Shown here: positions 20,301 through 29,702 of the stretch, piece by piece
Layout: every line of letters begins with the position of its first letter
Position numbering within the stretch: position 1 is the first letter of the stretch
NCBI GenBank assembly: GCA_027924585.1
Contig: BSBM01000826.1
Coordinates: forward strand, 16,260,001-16,324,000
DNA length: 64,000 bases
From: Larix kaempferi
Taxonomy: Eukaryota; Streptophyta; Pinopsida; Pinales; Pinaceae
Reading direction: 5' to 3'
Made by a program: the position numbers and the translations under genes
Notes under the pieces: generated by a model
The model's input: only the letters and a program-made list of their open reading frames with translations
What the model was told of the DNA's origin: nothing
Databases searched by the model: none

Positions 20301-21255
20301 AAGATGAATGGGTTCACCAATTCATTCACACATTGGATACAATTCCAAGGAATTGGTATACTGAAACAGAATTACGGAAAGGCACTCTTACTTGGGCTCT
20401 TATGATAGAAAGCTTTCAACTTACCTTCAGCTTTGAGTCAGAACATCCAAGCATTGATCAGGCTTTGAAGTGTATTAGAAAGAAGGTATTTGAACACTAT
20501 CCAGTAACAGAGTATTCCCAACCAGATTGGGCTGTCCAGATAGAACATGCCCTGGAATGTTATAACTTCACCGCTGAAGATGAGGAGGACGATCCTCGCA
20601 ACATCAATATCCCAGAATCAGAAGGGACGCGCAATATTGAAGGTCCTGAGCTTGATATCCCTGCCATCACAGAACACGTCAAGCTCAAGAAAGTTAACAT
20701 TGGCACAGAAGCTGACCCAAAGTTTGCTTCTATAGGAGATTATTGGGATGATGAAACTGTTGCGCATGTTTCAGATTTATTACGTGACTACCAGGATATC
20801 TTTCCTACCAAGTTCACAGAAATGAAAGGCATCCTAGGAGACTTAGGAGTGATGCGCATACCTCTGAAACCAGATGCCAAGCCAGTAAAGCAGCGCCCAT
20901 ACAGGTTGAACCCGCGCTACAAAGAAAAAGTCAAAGAAGAAATTGATAAGATGCTTGCAGCAGGAATTATTGAGCCAGTAGAGGAAAGCGATTGGATTAG
21001 TCCTATGGTGGTCCAAGAAAAGAAAACGAAAGGTGAAATAAGAATTTGCGTCGACTTGCGCAAACTCAATGATGCATCAGCGCACGATCCATTTCCCACT
21101 CCTTTCACAGATGAAGTACTTGATAATGTTGGAGGACAAGAGGCTTACTCCTTCACTGATGGTTTCTCGGGATATCATCAAATCAGAATCCATCCGGACG
21201 ACCGCCACAAGACTACTTTTGCAACTGAATGGGGCTCATTCCAGTATACGACAAG
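17396..21255 (+). pseudogene. Gag-PR-RT N-terminal polyprotein of element C, truncated in RT
   Basis: The start Met is at 17396. The retrotransposon gag core is at about residues 112-270 (PTFRGTGIEDPEQHW to EMAMKLEAS). Five CCHC-type knuckles lie between about 300 and 480 (CTKCKVQGHSKDHC, CEICRTRGHRPQEC, CNFCKSVGHDENNC, CYNCGTQGHFARDC, CRYCKSSDHIIEEC). The protease at about 660-790 has DLGSEAN and ends with an ALLGIDW motif. A second gag-like stretch lies at about 840-1040 (TFDGLTEVTKF, ALRATPARWWIAHKEN, LILRRFQDT), between PR and RT. RT begins at about 1130 and runs to GSFQYT near 21246. There the sequence jumps to the end of RT in another frame, and the nominal ORF stops at 21295. Confidence 0.85.
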
Positions 21256-23234
21256 GACTTCTGATGGATCCTGCGAAGGTTGCCATCATTGCTAACTTAC
21301 CTGCGCCCAACTCAGTTAAGCAATTGCGCACTACATTAGGACATACAGGATACTACAGAAAATTCATCAAAGGATATGCAAGGATCACAGCACCTATGGA
21401 AAGATTGCTGAAGAAGGATTCGAAGTTCCACTGGACAGAAGAATGCCAACAGAGCTTGGACACACTTAAAGAAAAGATGATCACAGCGCCTATTCTAGTT
21501 TTCCCGGACTGGAGAAAACCTTTTCATGTTCATGTTGATGCTTCTTCCATAGCATTAGGAATCGTGCTTACACAGTCTGGAGAAGGAACTATTGACCACC
21601 CAATTGCTTACTCCAGCAGAAAGCTATCTACAGCTGAGAAGAATTACACCACTACAGAAAGGGAAGGATTAGCTATGGTGTATGCCCTACAGAAATTCAG
21701 ACACTACCTGTTAGGAGCTCACTTTAAAATGTATACTGACCATTCTGCCTTAAAATATTTGGTCAATAAACCAGTTTTAGGAGGAAGAATTTGCAGATGG
21801 CTACTGCTCTTTCAAGAGTATGATTTTGAGGTTATTGTAAAGCCAGGCAGACTGAATGCAGGGCCTGACCATCTATCCAGAATAGAGTCAGGAGAGGAAC
21901 CTACGAGTCTGGAGGACAATCTGCCTGACGCACAGTTGTTTTCTATCCAAGCAGCAGACGAATACTATTCTGATATTCTTGAGTTTCTCACTACCGGACA
22001 AGCGCCGGCTGAGCTTACAATCCAGCAGAAAAAGCAACTTGTTGTTAGAGCCACAGACTTCACTTTGATAGCAGGCCAGCTTTATAAGTTGGGCCCTGAC
22101 GAAATTTTGCGCAGATGTATCTTACCACATGAAAAGAGCTCTATCATCACAGAAGCGCATTCAGGTACCGCAGGAGGCCATTTCGCAGGAAAGCCGACTG
22201 CGCAAAAGATATTAGCCGCAGGTCTTTGGTGGCCGACATTGCACAAGGACACTAAGGAATTCTGTAAATGTTGTGATGTGTGCCAGCGCACAGGAAAACC
22301 CTCACGGAGAGATGAAATGCCGCTAAGACCCCAGATCACACTGCGTGCTTTTGATAAATGGGCCATTGACTTTGTAGGACCTATTAACCCACCAGGAAAA
22401 AGAACTGGCGCAAGATATATCATTACAGCTACTGAATACCTCACCAGATGGGCTGAGGCGAAGCCAGTTAAGAACTGCGACGCTGCTACTGCCGCGCAGT
22501 TCATTTTCGAGAACATTATCACTAGGTTTGGATGCCCAGTGATCCTCATGAGTGATCAAGGTACACATTTCCTCAATGAGACTATAGAGGCCCTTACTGA
22601 AGAATTTCAAATTAATCACCATAAGACTACACCCTACCATCCTCAAGCTAATGGTACGGTGGAAGCATTCAATAAGATTCTTGAGAATGCCCTGACAAAA
22701 ATCTGTAATCAACAAAGAGATGATTGGGACCTTAGAGTCACAGCTGTATTATGGGCTTACAGAACCACTTGCAAGAAACTAACAGGTCACACACCTTTCA
22801 GCTTGGTGTATGGACAAGAAGCAGTTATGCCCATGGAATACATTGTTCCCAGTCTCCGAATTGCGCAAATTACAGAAATGGCAGATCCTGATACTATGAA
22901 TGAGAGACTTTCGCAACTGCTTGCCTTAGAAGAAGACAGACTTTTGGCCGGATTTCATCAACAGGTACAGAAGGCAAGACAGAAAGCTTGGCACGACAGG
23001 CACATTAAGCATAAGCACTTTGAAGAAGGAGACTTGGTACTCCTTTATGATAGTAAATTCATCAAGTTTCCAGGCAAGTTTCGCGTGCATTGGCTAGGCC
23101 CTTTTCAGGTAATAAAAATAACAGACGGAGGCGCAGTTCAGCTTGCGAAGCTGGATGGAGAATTCCTACCTACAATGATAAACGGGAGTCGGCTTAAGCT
23201 TTATTGCGACGGCCACTCCGCCCTGTCGACATAA
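21256..23234 (+). pseudogene. Pol C-terminal part of element C: RT thumb, RNase H and integrase
   Basis: After the deletion the frame reads [16 protein letters not shown] (end of RT connection). It then runs through an RNase H with its catalytic residues ([38 protein letters not shown]). Integrase follows with HHCC ([22 protein letters not shown]), a DDE core ([24 protein letters not shown]) and a C-terminal segment ending [11 protein letters not shown]. It has no internal stop. About 85-90 codons of RT are missing compared with B, including VMPFGL and YxDD. The nominal Met at 21069 lies out of frame with the true RT reading and should not be taken as the start. Confidence 0.88.
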
Positions 23235-23839
23235 TATATTGCTCAAGAGTGCAGATGTCCGGTGTAGTTGAAAGAGACATCGCATCCAGTCTACACGGAA
23301 GCTGCGACACACCCTCAGTTTCCAGCTTCCTGCGCAGTTCCTTGAAATATCCGCGCATCCTGAATAAAAATTGCTAAAAGAGCGCTTATCGGTGCGCTCT
23401 GGCGAACTTTTGTTTTTGGACCGTCGAACTATCGCTCTTGCGGAGTTCCCTTTGATAATTTGCCGCTTGAAAAAGTTTTGTTGTGGACCCATAGAGGCAC
23501 AGTTTCCTAAGTTGAAATGACCCACCGGAAATTTTGAATTCAAGCAGTTATGTAGCCGCGTTTGAATAAATGAAGGATAAGGCCGCTATTTAAGTCTAGC
23601 CGTTCTGACGGATTCGGCTTAATCTCCGAAGGATTTGCAGTTAATTCAGGCGCCGAAAGCATTAGCTTCTCCCGGAAGGCTGTCAGAACCCGTCAATCAC
23701 ACTAAATGCACCGCTACGGCAAGGAGGATAGCGTGTTGTCAACTCATCTGTAGCCGCCTATGAAGAAGATGCGCAAATCAAACGACCACGCGCTAGTGCG
23801 AGTGGCTCGAGGGCGAGCCACAAGTGAGTGTTGGGGGCC
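23235..23839 (+). other. 3' untranslated region of element C
   Basis: It lies between the pol stop and the 3' LTR. I see no ORF of note. The last bases, GTGTTGGGGGCC before TGTTGG, are the probable polypurine tract. Confidence 0.6.
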
Positions 23840-25275
23840 TGTTGGGGCCAAGGTCGCAGCTATAGTAAAAGCTGCGAATTTTTGGAAAAAGCACGAGTAT
23901 GGAAGGAAAGTGCTAATTTTGGGACAAGCACTAAGTTTTGGGTAAGAAGGAGACGGTGCGCAGTACGGTGCCAGATGGATGATCTCAGCGCAGATCACGG
24001 ACCGGAAATTGCGGAGCTCGCACGCACGTCATCGAAGAATGAAGGTGGCTCAGCTACCATAATAAATAAGGCGATGGAGTAGAGGGCTCAGCTACCCTCA
24101 TTTAAAGGCTCAAGTACAGAAGTTATGGTTGCTCGGATCAAGGAGGAGCAACGGACCAGAGCATTGAAGGCGAAGGACGATCGCCCATACCCACAATCTG
24201 CGCCGGAATTCATGGAGCCTGCAGGAAGCGGCGACGTGACTGCAAGCGGCGCCTACAGTACACCTAGCCATGTGCGTGGTTAGGGTTTTTGGGAATCACT
24301 ATTGGGAAAGGCCCACAGTTTTGTAAAGGTGTGACCGTCATGGCCACCTATATATATGAATAATTGTAATGGATAGACGTTGGGTTAGAGAGTTAGAGAG
24401 AGCTAGATGTTAGACTGTTAGATATCCAGTCTAAAGGATAGATCATGTGTTGATTATCCTTCTGTATTTTCTACCCAGAGTGTAGAACTAGAGAGGAAAT
24501 CGGATAGCCGAGGAGCTAATCCCTGAGTTGCCAGACAGTCTGTGTGACGTCTGCGCCTTTGTAATCTCCATAGAGAGGAGACTAGTTGAGAGAAGGGCTC
24601 CCAGCTGTGTGCGTGGAGTTTCCTGGAAAGATCTAAGGCTGCAGCTGTGTGCGCAGCATATTGTATAACTCTATCATTTTTCTGGTTAATATAACACTCC
24701 CGTGGACGTGGTTTTCCTCGAGGAGATGAGGTCACTTATATCTTCTTGTTATAATGTTTGCGTGAATGATAACTGTTTAGAGCTCATTATTTGTGTATGC
24801 AAGACTTCTGTCTTATCTTTGTGACTGTTTGAGTGGGTTGGGAAGATCCCTTGATAGCTATAAGTGTTTTAAGTACTAAAGAGGTAGTAACGCGCGGTCG
24901 CTGCTGCGAGAGCAGACTGCGTTACTGCGCTGGATGTGAAGGGTGAGGAAGTATTTAGCACGTCGACGCAAGGGATAGTTGCCTGCTGCGTTAGAGAGGA
25001 GAAACTGCGCAGTAGACCTGCCAAGGAAGGAATCCACGCAGCTGCGCCGAGCGGCCTGCGGGAAGGTCCGACCGCCGATTTCGCAGGAACCATTAAAGGA
25101 AGAGCTATCTCCGCGTCACCCAGGTTAAGGAAACCTGATTCCTTAACCCCCCCATAGCCACTTCGGGTGAGACCTCGAGCTGCCGCGCAGCTCGTTGCCG
25201 AGAGGGCCAGTGCGCCAAGGGGTTTTGTTGCTGCGCTTCATTAAAACCCGGGTCTGCCCAGTAAAGCAGCCAACA
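23840..25275 (+). repeat. 3' LTR of element C
   Basis: It has the same length (1436 bp) and the same termini as the 5' copy and is near-identical. It is followed by the ATCAT target duplication at 25276-25280. Confidence 0.95.
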
Positions 25276-25327
25276 ATCATAAACCAAACAACATATGATA
25301 CAACATCAAATAAAACACAAAACATAC

Positions 25328-26192
25328 CGTCCAAGCCCCAGGCCTGTCCTGGGGCACGAGGCATCTCCGCGTCACCTCTGTAATCCATGCCGGCGTAGGG
25401 ATAGTCCTCGATCACCAGAGGCATCTGCTCCCACTGCTGATAAAAGTCCTCTGTGAAGTAGCCACGGATACCACCGCCAGCACGGGGCATCATCTGCCCC
25501 CACCTCATCATACGAGGCTCGCTCGGAAGACCAGCACGAACGGGTACATGTGGCCGCAAGGTCGGCACCCGCTCGAAGAAAAAACAGCATAAAAAAGAGG
25601 CGTAACAAAACTCGCCTCCTTCTCTCACGGCCTTGTCCAGATCTCTCCGGACACCGGCCAAGAACATCTGCGCCCAGGCATAGTAGGTACCCCGTAGAAC
25701 AGAATCCACCATCACCGTCTGCCCCCCAGACATACGATGTGGTGCAGCAGCACCCAAAATCCTCAAAACACAGGCTCCAACAGCCCGCATATCCCACTCA
25801 CGTAGGAACTTCAGACTAATAGAGCTGTTTACCAAAACAGCGTCATCCACACAGAAGGTCTGTAAGAGGTCCTCCATATCCACACCCGGAGGCAACCTCG
25901 GAGAAATATCACCCACCTCACCCAAGCGAGGCAAACCGGTCAAAAAATATACATCAGTGAGAGTAATCTCCAACCTCTCACCACCAATAATGAAGGCACC
26001 CTCTGCCGGCACCCACCACTGCACGAGCTTGTTCAGGAGTCTCCTCACTGAACGGATCGGAGGTATCTGAGCGAACTTCAAGAGTCCGCTCATGGCTAGG
26101 GTCTGTCTCACCCCTCCATCATTCTCGATCCTCAACATGATCTCGGCATCAATCTCTCTCTCCCGCCACATGGACTGAGCTCTCCGCAACAT
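25328..26192 (-). CDS. PMD protein of element B, exon 1
   Basis: This encodes the N-terminal 288 residues of an antisense protein with the plant mobile domain (aminotransferase-like PMD fold; related host proteins are MAIN and MAIL1). Recognisable blocks are LLKFAQIP, LLNKLVQWWVPAEGAF, GERLEITLTDVYFLTGLP and the C-terminal RMMRWGQM and VIEDYPYAGMDYRG. The exon ends GQAWGLD-G at a GT donor. The ORF track past this point (to 25143) is intron and C sequence. ATG at 26192 is preceded by TTTTCTTGGCAGG, a possible acceptor of an upstream leader intron, also conserved in F and E. The 33-bp array lies 45 nt upstream. Function is unknown; silencing-related roles of host PMD proteins are only a guide. 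Confidence 0.88.
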
Positions 26193-26236
26193 CCTGCCAA
26201 GAAAACACAGGAAATTTTTAGCCCCAGCATAAAAAT

Positions 26237-26517
26237 TTTAAAAAATCCCATCGTGGCTTTTACACAAAAAGCCGCGATGCCCATCGCGGCTTTTCCACAA
26301 AAAGCCGCGATGACCATCGCGGGATCCATGCAAAAACCCGCGATGACCATCGCGAGTTTTGTCCAGACAGTCGCGATGAACATCGCGACTATCACCCATG
26401 AACACGCGATGAACATCGCGGGTTCCGACCTCACAGTCGCGATGAACATCGCGACTGTGAGCCTGAAACCCGCGCGGTTCATCGCGGGTTCAGCCCCGAA
26501 ACCCGCGCGGTTCCACG
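26237..26517. repeat. 33-bp phased palindrome array, PMD side of element B
   Basis: Seven exact 33-bp units start at 26270, with partial units at each edge. The core is CGCGATG-AM-CATCGCG (7-bp arms) in most units, shading into CGCGCGGTTCATCGCG at the right. The unit length, phase and flank (CCAGACAGTCGCG) match B's leader array at 4936-5275. It lies immediately upstream of the PMD start on the minus strand, so it is placed as a promoter or leader element. The minus-strand ORF across it is a by-product of the period being a multiple of three. Confidence 0.9.
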
Positions 26518-26867
26518 TTGGAGAGTCAACGTGGAGTTTCGCGGCCTTCGGGGGCCCACCGCCAAACAAAAAAGACATAATTGACTAGGCTAAGGCGAAT
26601 AGAATTACCTGCAACTCGCTAAATCGAAAACCAACGGTGAAATCTCCCGGAAATCAAGAAAAAGCTCTGACAGCTCTATCAAACTCGCATGTAACAATGA
26701 CAAGTCATATTGGGACCCACGTCCTATTTATAGAAATTCCACAAATTTCAAACAACCATTGCGGTGTCATACGAAGTCCATTTCTCAAACCGTTGGTACC
26801 GTTGGGATCAGCACAGCGAGAACTTCATAGAGGTTCCTTCCGTTTCCCATTTTCACAGGGTCCATTT

Positions 26868-27300
26868 TTTGACCATTTTTTTTTCCATGCCCCCCTCGTC
26901 GCCTCGGTTTGCGTGCCACATTGGCCGTTCTCCGTTTTCGATGTGTCTTATATCGCCGGATTCAGTTTTCCGCGCTCGCGACAATGCTTGAGACCATTTC
27001 TCGCTCTCACCTTTAGATTTTTCGGGCATTTTTTCCACGCCCCCCTCGTCGCCTCGGTTTGCGTGCCACATCGGCCGTTCTCCGTTTTCGATGTGTCTTA
27101 TATCGCCGGATTCATTTTTCCGCGCTCGCGACGATGCTTGAGACCATTTCTCGCTCTCACCTTTAGATTTTCCGGGCATTTTTTCCACACCCCCTCGTCG
27201 CCTCGGTTTGCGTGCCACATCGGCCGTTCTCCGTTTTCGACGTGTCTTATATCGCCGGATTCAGTTTTCCGCACAGATGACGATGCTTGAGACCTTTTCT
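26868..27300. repeat. Three tandem copies of a 150-bp unit, element B
   Basis: GCCTCGGTTTGCGTGCCACA occurs at 26901, 27051 and 27200, giving a period of 150/149 bp. Each unit also contains TTGAGACC..TTTCTCGC and ATATCGCCGGATTCA. F has the same unit three times at about 147 bp. The six-frame ORFs through it are repeat artefacts. Confidence 0.88.
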
Positions 27301-27334
27301 CGCCCTCATCAATCCATTTTTTGTTCGGTATAAT

Positions 27335-27790
27335 TTTATCCCTTTTTCGGGCCGAGCAACCCCTTTTACGAAAAAGGCACTTAGGGAGTTTCTGTTAAGC
27401 TCTTTTCTGACTCCTAAAACAATGAAAAGATCGCCGAGCAATCTTGCTTCCTTTCATGCTCGATAAACGTATCTGAAAGGGCGTCTACCTGGTATAAGTT
27501 TACCCCTTTTCCGGACCTCGTAGACTAATTACGAAAAAGGTATACTCTAGTCACATCGGCTAGAAGAGTTCTCCATCCGCATCATTTTATCCTTTTTCGG
27601 GCCTTGGAGACTAAACTTACGAAAAAGAAACACCAACAGAGTCCACTTACCGTTTTCAGACTCTCTAAATATGAAAGAAACCATGAGCATGAGCCGTCCT
27701 GGGCTCACAAAATCCACAGGACCGTACCATTTCAGAGCACACTGTTATCCCTTCTTGGAGCTCATTAAAACTACGAAGAAGGAATCAATG
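27335..27790. repeat. Chain of inverted repeats (CCTTTTTCGG...CGAAAAAGG), element B
   Basis: Hairpin-like pairs occur at 27341/27377, 27503/27540 and 27591/27627, each spanning about 37 nt. Weaker pairs of the same design lie between them (CTTTTCTGAC..ATGAAAAG, CCTTTCATGC..TGAAAGG, CCCTTCTTGG..ACGAAGAAGG). The arrangement is also present in E (52.5-52.8 kb) and F (59.1-59.4 kb). Confidence 0.8.
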
Positions 27791-28976
27791 GTGCCTCTTG
27801 GCGCCACGACAGATCATATCTACTCACATAGCAGCTTCCCCATTTTGGTCGCCTTTGTTCAGAGTATTCTGCAGTATGTCACCCTGAAACTCCCTCGACA
27901 GCTACCATCAGCTTGTCCTCCCTCCCCCCAGAATCAATATATACCATTCAGTCAAAGCAATGATCCCTGCACCTACTAGTCAGTTCCCTACGCTGCCAGG
28001 TCAACCATGTCATCATGCTCTGAACAAAGGAAGTTTGAGTCTACCCATTTTTTGACCCAGTTATTTCCCATCCCCACAAGTATGTCAGTCCTACCAGCAG
28101 TACTACATCACTTCAGTTCTACACCTTGTGCTCCTATCAAGGAAACATCATTGCCTTGTTAGTTGTTGGTCTCCCTCTGTCAACGACAACCACATTGATT
28201 CCAGAGGATAGACCTAGAGGTCCCTGTGTCTTGGACTCATTACCATTTATGATGAGTGCCTACGAATCATTTCGAGAGGAGTCCTCAGTGCCTCTCCGAA
28301 TGGTTGTTTCTCACATGCTCGACTGCAACACCTTCATCGCATCGTTGAGACTCGCACAGGGTATTGGTACATTCAGTTATTAGTTGAAGACCCCGGATAC
28401 CACCTGACTCCTCCACATATGAGAGTATACCTATGGATACAACCAGTTACACTATTTCTATAGATATCCGGGTTGCGCATGGCGACAGCATTCAGATTTA
28501 CCCCTGTTTCATACTCCCTTGAGTATACAGTTACATTATTTCTCAGAGACGACTCATAGTCTCTGAGTCGCTACAGATATTGGACACATTCAGTTTCAGC
28601 AGTTCCACAGTTATTCCAGTGTATCAGTTATTGAGATCAGTCATCATCATGAGTATATCCCACAATCATGTCCCCTCTGGACCATTATGATGTACCATTA
28701 TATTTCTTTACGTATTAGATCCCCCTTCTTGGGACTAATTGTTTTGTATATGTCTTGATACGAGCATGGGAATGCCTGCCTCGTCCTTTATCAGAGATTA
28801 TACCTCATTCATATTGAGGCCATGTAATATTTTTTGTTTTTGCAGCTTCCAAGGGCCGTGGCTCTAGTCTCCAACCGGTCTCTTCTCTCTCCTAAACCCC
28901 AGAAAAAAGGACAAAAGAACTATGATGTCTATCGGCCATACGATGAGCTCCTGCCCTCACACATCAGGGGGCAATC
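27791..28976 (+). other. 3' untranslated region of element B with polypurine tract
   Basis: This is 1.2 kb of non-coding sequence that aligns in reverse with F (about 58.13-58.9 kb). The final CATCAGGGGGCAATC before the LTR is the likely plus-strand primer (polypurine tract). I see no conserved protein-coding frame. Confidence 0.65.
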
Positions 28977-29702
28977 TGTTAACACCCAAAAAGTGCTCAC
29001 TAGCTCATTTCCCTATTCACATGACCCATTTGTCCACTTTTTCACCATCTGAGCCTCCGAAACCAACAAAAGGTCACCAAAGACCTTAGTACACCCCTTT
29101 TTCCATTAAAAAATATTATTTTTCCAAGAAAATCATAAAAAAACCCTCAAAAAGGGTCCAAATTCCCAAAAATATTAAAAAGGGAATTAAAATATTATTT
29201 TTATTCAAAAAAGGAAAAAGGAGGGAAAAGTACCTAAACCATGTTGGTCAATACCATTTGGTTTCCACAAAACCACAAATGGTATTTCCCACCACCAAAA
29301 CCTATAAAAAGGTGGTAGGGGCTCCTCATTTCAGATCCTTCCATTATCTCATCCTTATGCTGCTGAAATCTCCCCAGAGCACTTTTAGCCATTGAAGCAA
29401 CCTTGGAGAAAGAGACCTATTGGAGTTTGGAGCTACTCATCTTGGGAGTTGCTCAACATCAACCTTCACCATTGAAGGTAATATCGCAAGCACTTGCTTG
29501 ACCCCCACTTTTCAATACAAAAAATTATTTATTATGTTTATTGTTCTTGATTTTGAAATGTTCACATTATTTGCTTAGATTCTTGTTTAGATCCATGAAA
29601 AGTATTGTTTATTTAGTTTATTGTTTTTATTTCTATTGAAACTGCTGCTACTAGTTAGCAGGTGCCCATAGCACTAAGCCTGGTTGCAAAACCGGGCTAA
29701 CA
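28977..29702 (+). repeat. 3' LTR of element B
   Basis: It is 726 bp, TGTTAACACCC...GGGCTAACA, nearly identical to the 5' copy. GGAAG follows (29703-29707). Confidence 0.95.

Larger units (their letters stand above)
15201..25275 (+). mobile_element. Element C: young non-chromovirus Ty3/gypsy element with RT core deleted
   Basis: C has two 1436-bp LTRs that differ at only about three or four positions. It has a small ORF of unknown role, a long gag-pol with an unusual domain order, and a perfect 5-bp TSD. There is no chromodomain and no aRNH. The RT palm segment carrying the catalytic YxDD is missing, so this copy cannot make its own reverse transcriptase although it inserted recently. Codons such as GCG and GCA are common (many TGCGCA motifs), unlike A and B. 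Confidence 0.95.
15153..25327 (-). other. Intron of B's PMD gene, enlarged by insertion of element C
   Basis: The donor (minus strand) is GACG|GTATGT at 25327 and the acceptor is TGTGCAG at 15153. Without C and one TSD copy the intron would be 95 nt, close to the 97 nt in F and 87 nt in E. C fills the remainder, so it lies wholly inside the intron and in antisense orientation to PMD. Confidence 0.85.
3984..29702 (+). mobile_element. Element B: Tat-like retrotransposon with convergent PMD gene (hosts element C)
   Basis: This is a complete element with 728- and 726-bp LTRs, perfect TSD, primer site, gag-pol, a separate aRNH exon and an antisense two-exon PMD gene. About 15.6 kb belongs to B itself; the other 10.1 kb is nested element C. 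The two LTRs differ by about three substitutions and one 2-bp indel, so insertion was recent. The pol frame is open over 1774 codons. Gag is broken by a rearrangement scar near 7.3 kb and by one TAG at 8316. Confidence 0.95.

Noticed and set aside
21069-21250. Start of the 721-aa ORF of C as a real N-terminus
   Set aside because: This part is the wrong frame over RT sequence encoded in the 17396 frame. True coding in this frame begins only after the deletion junction near 21256.
25143-25327. C-terminal extension of the B PMD ORF past the donor site
   Set aside because: This is intron plus C's LTR. F and E show exon 1 ends at the GT donor, and the spliced frame is exact.
26132-26578. 148-aa minus-strand ORF over the PMD-side array as an N-terminal PMD extension
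   Set aside because: The ORF is a repeat artefact. It is not conserved in F or E, and the PMD start after the conserved TTGGCAGG fits all copies.
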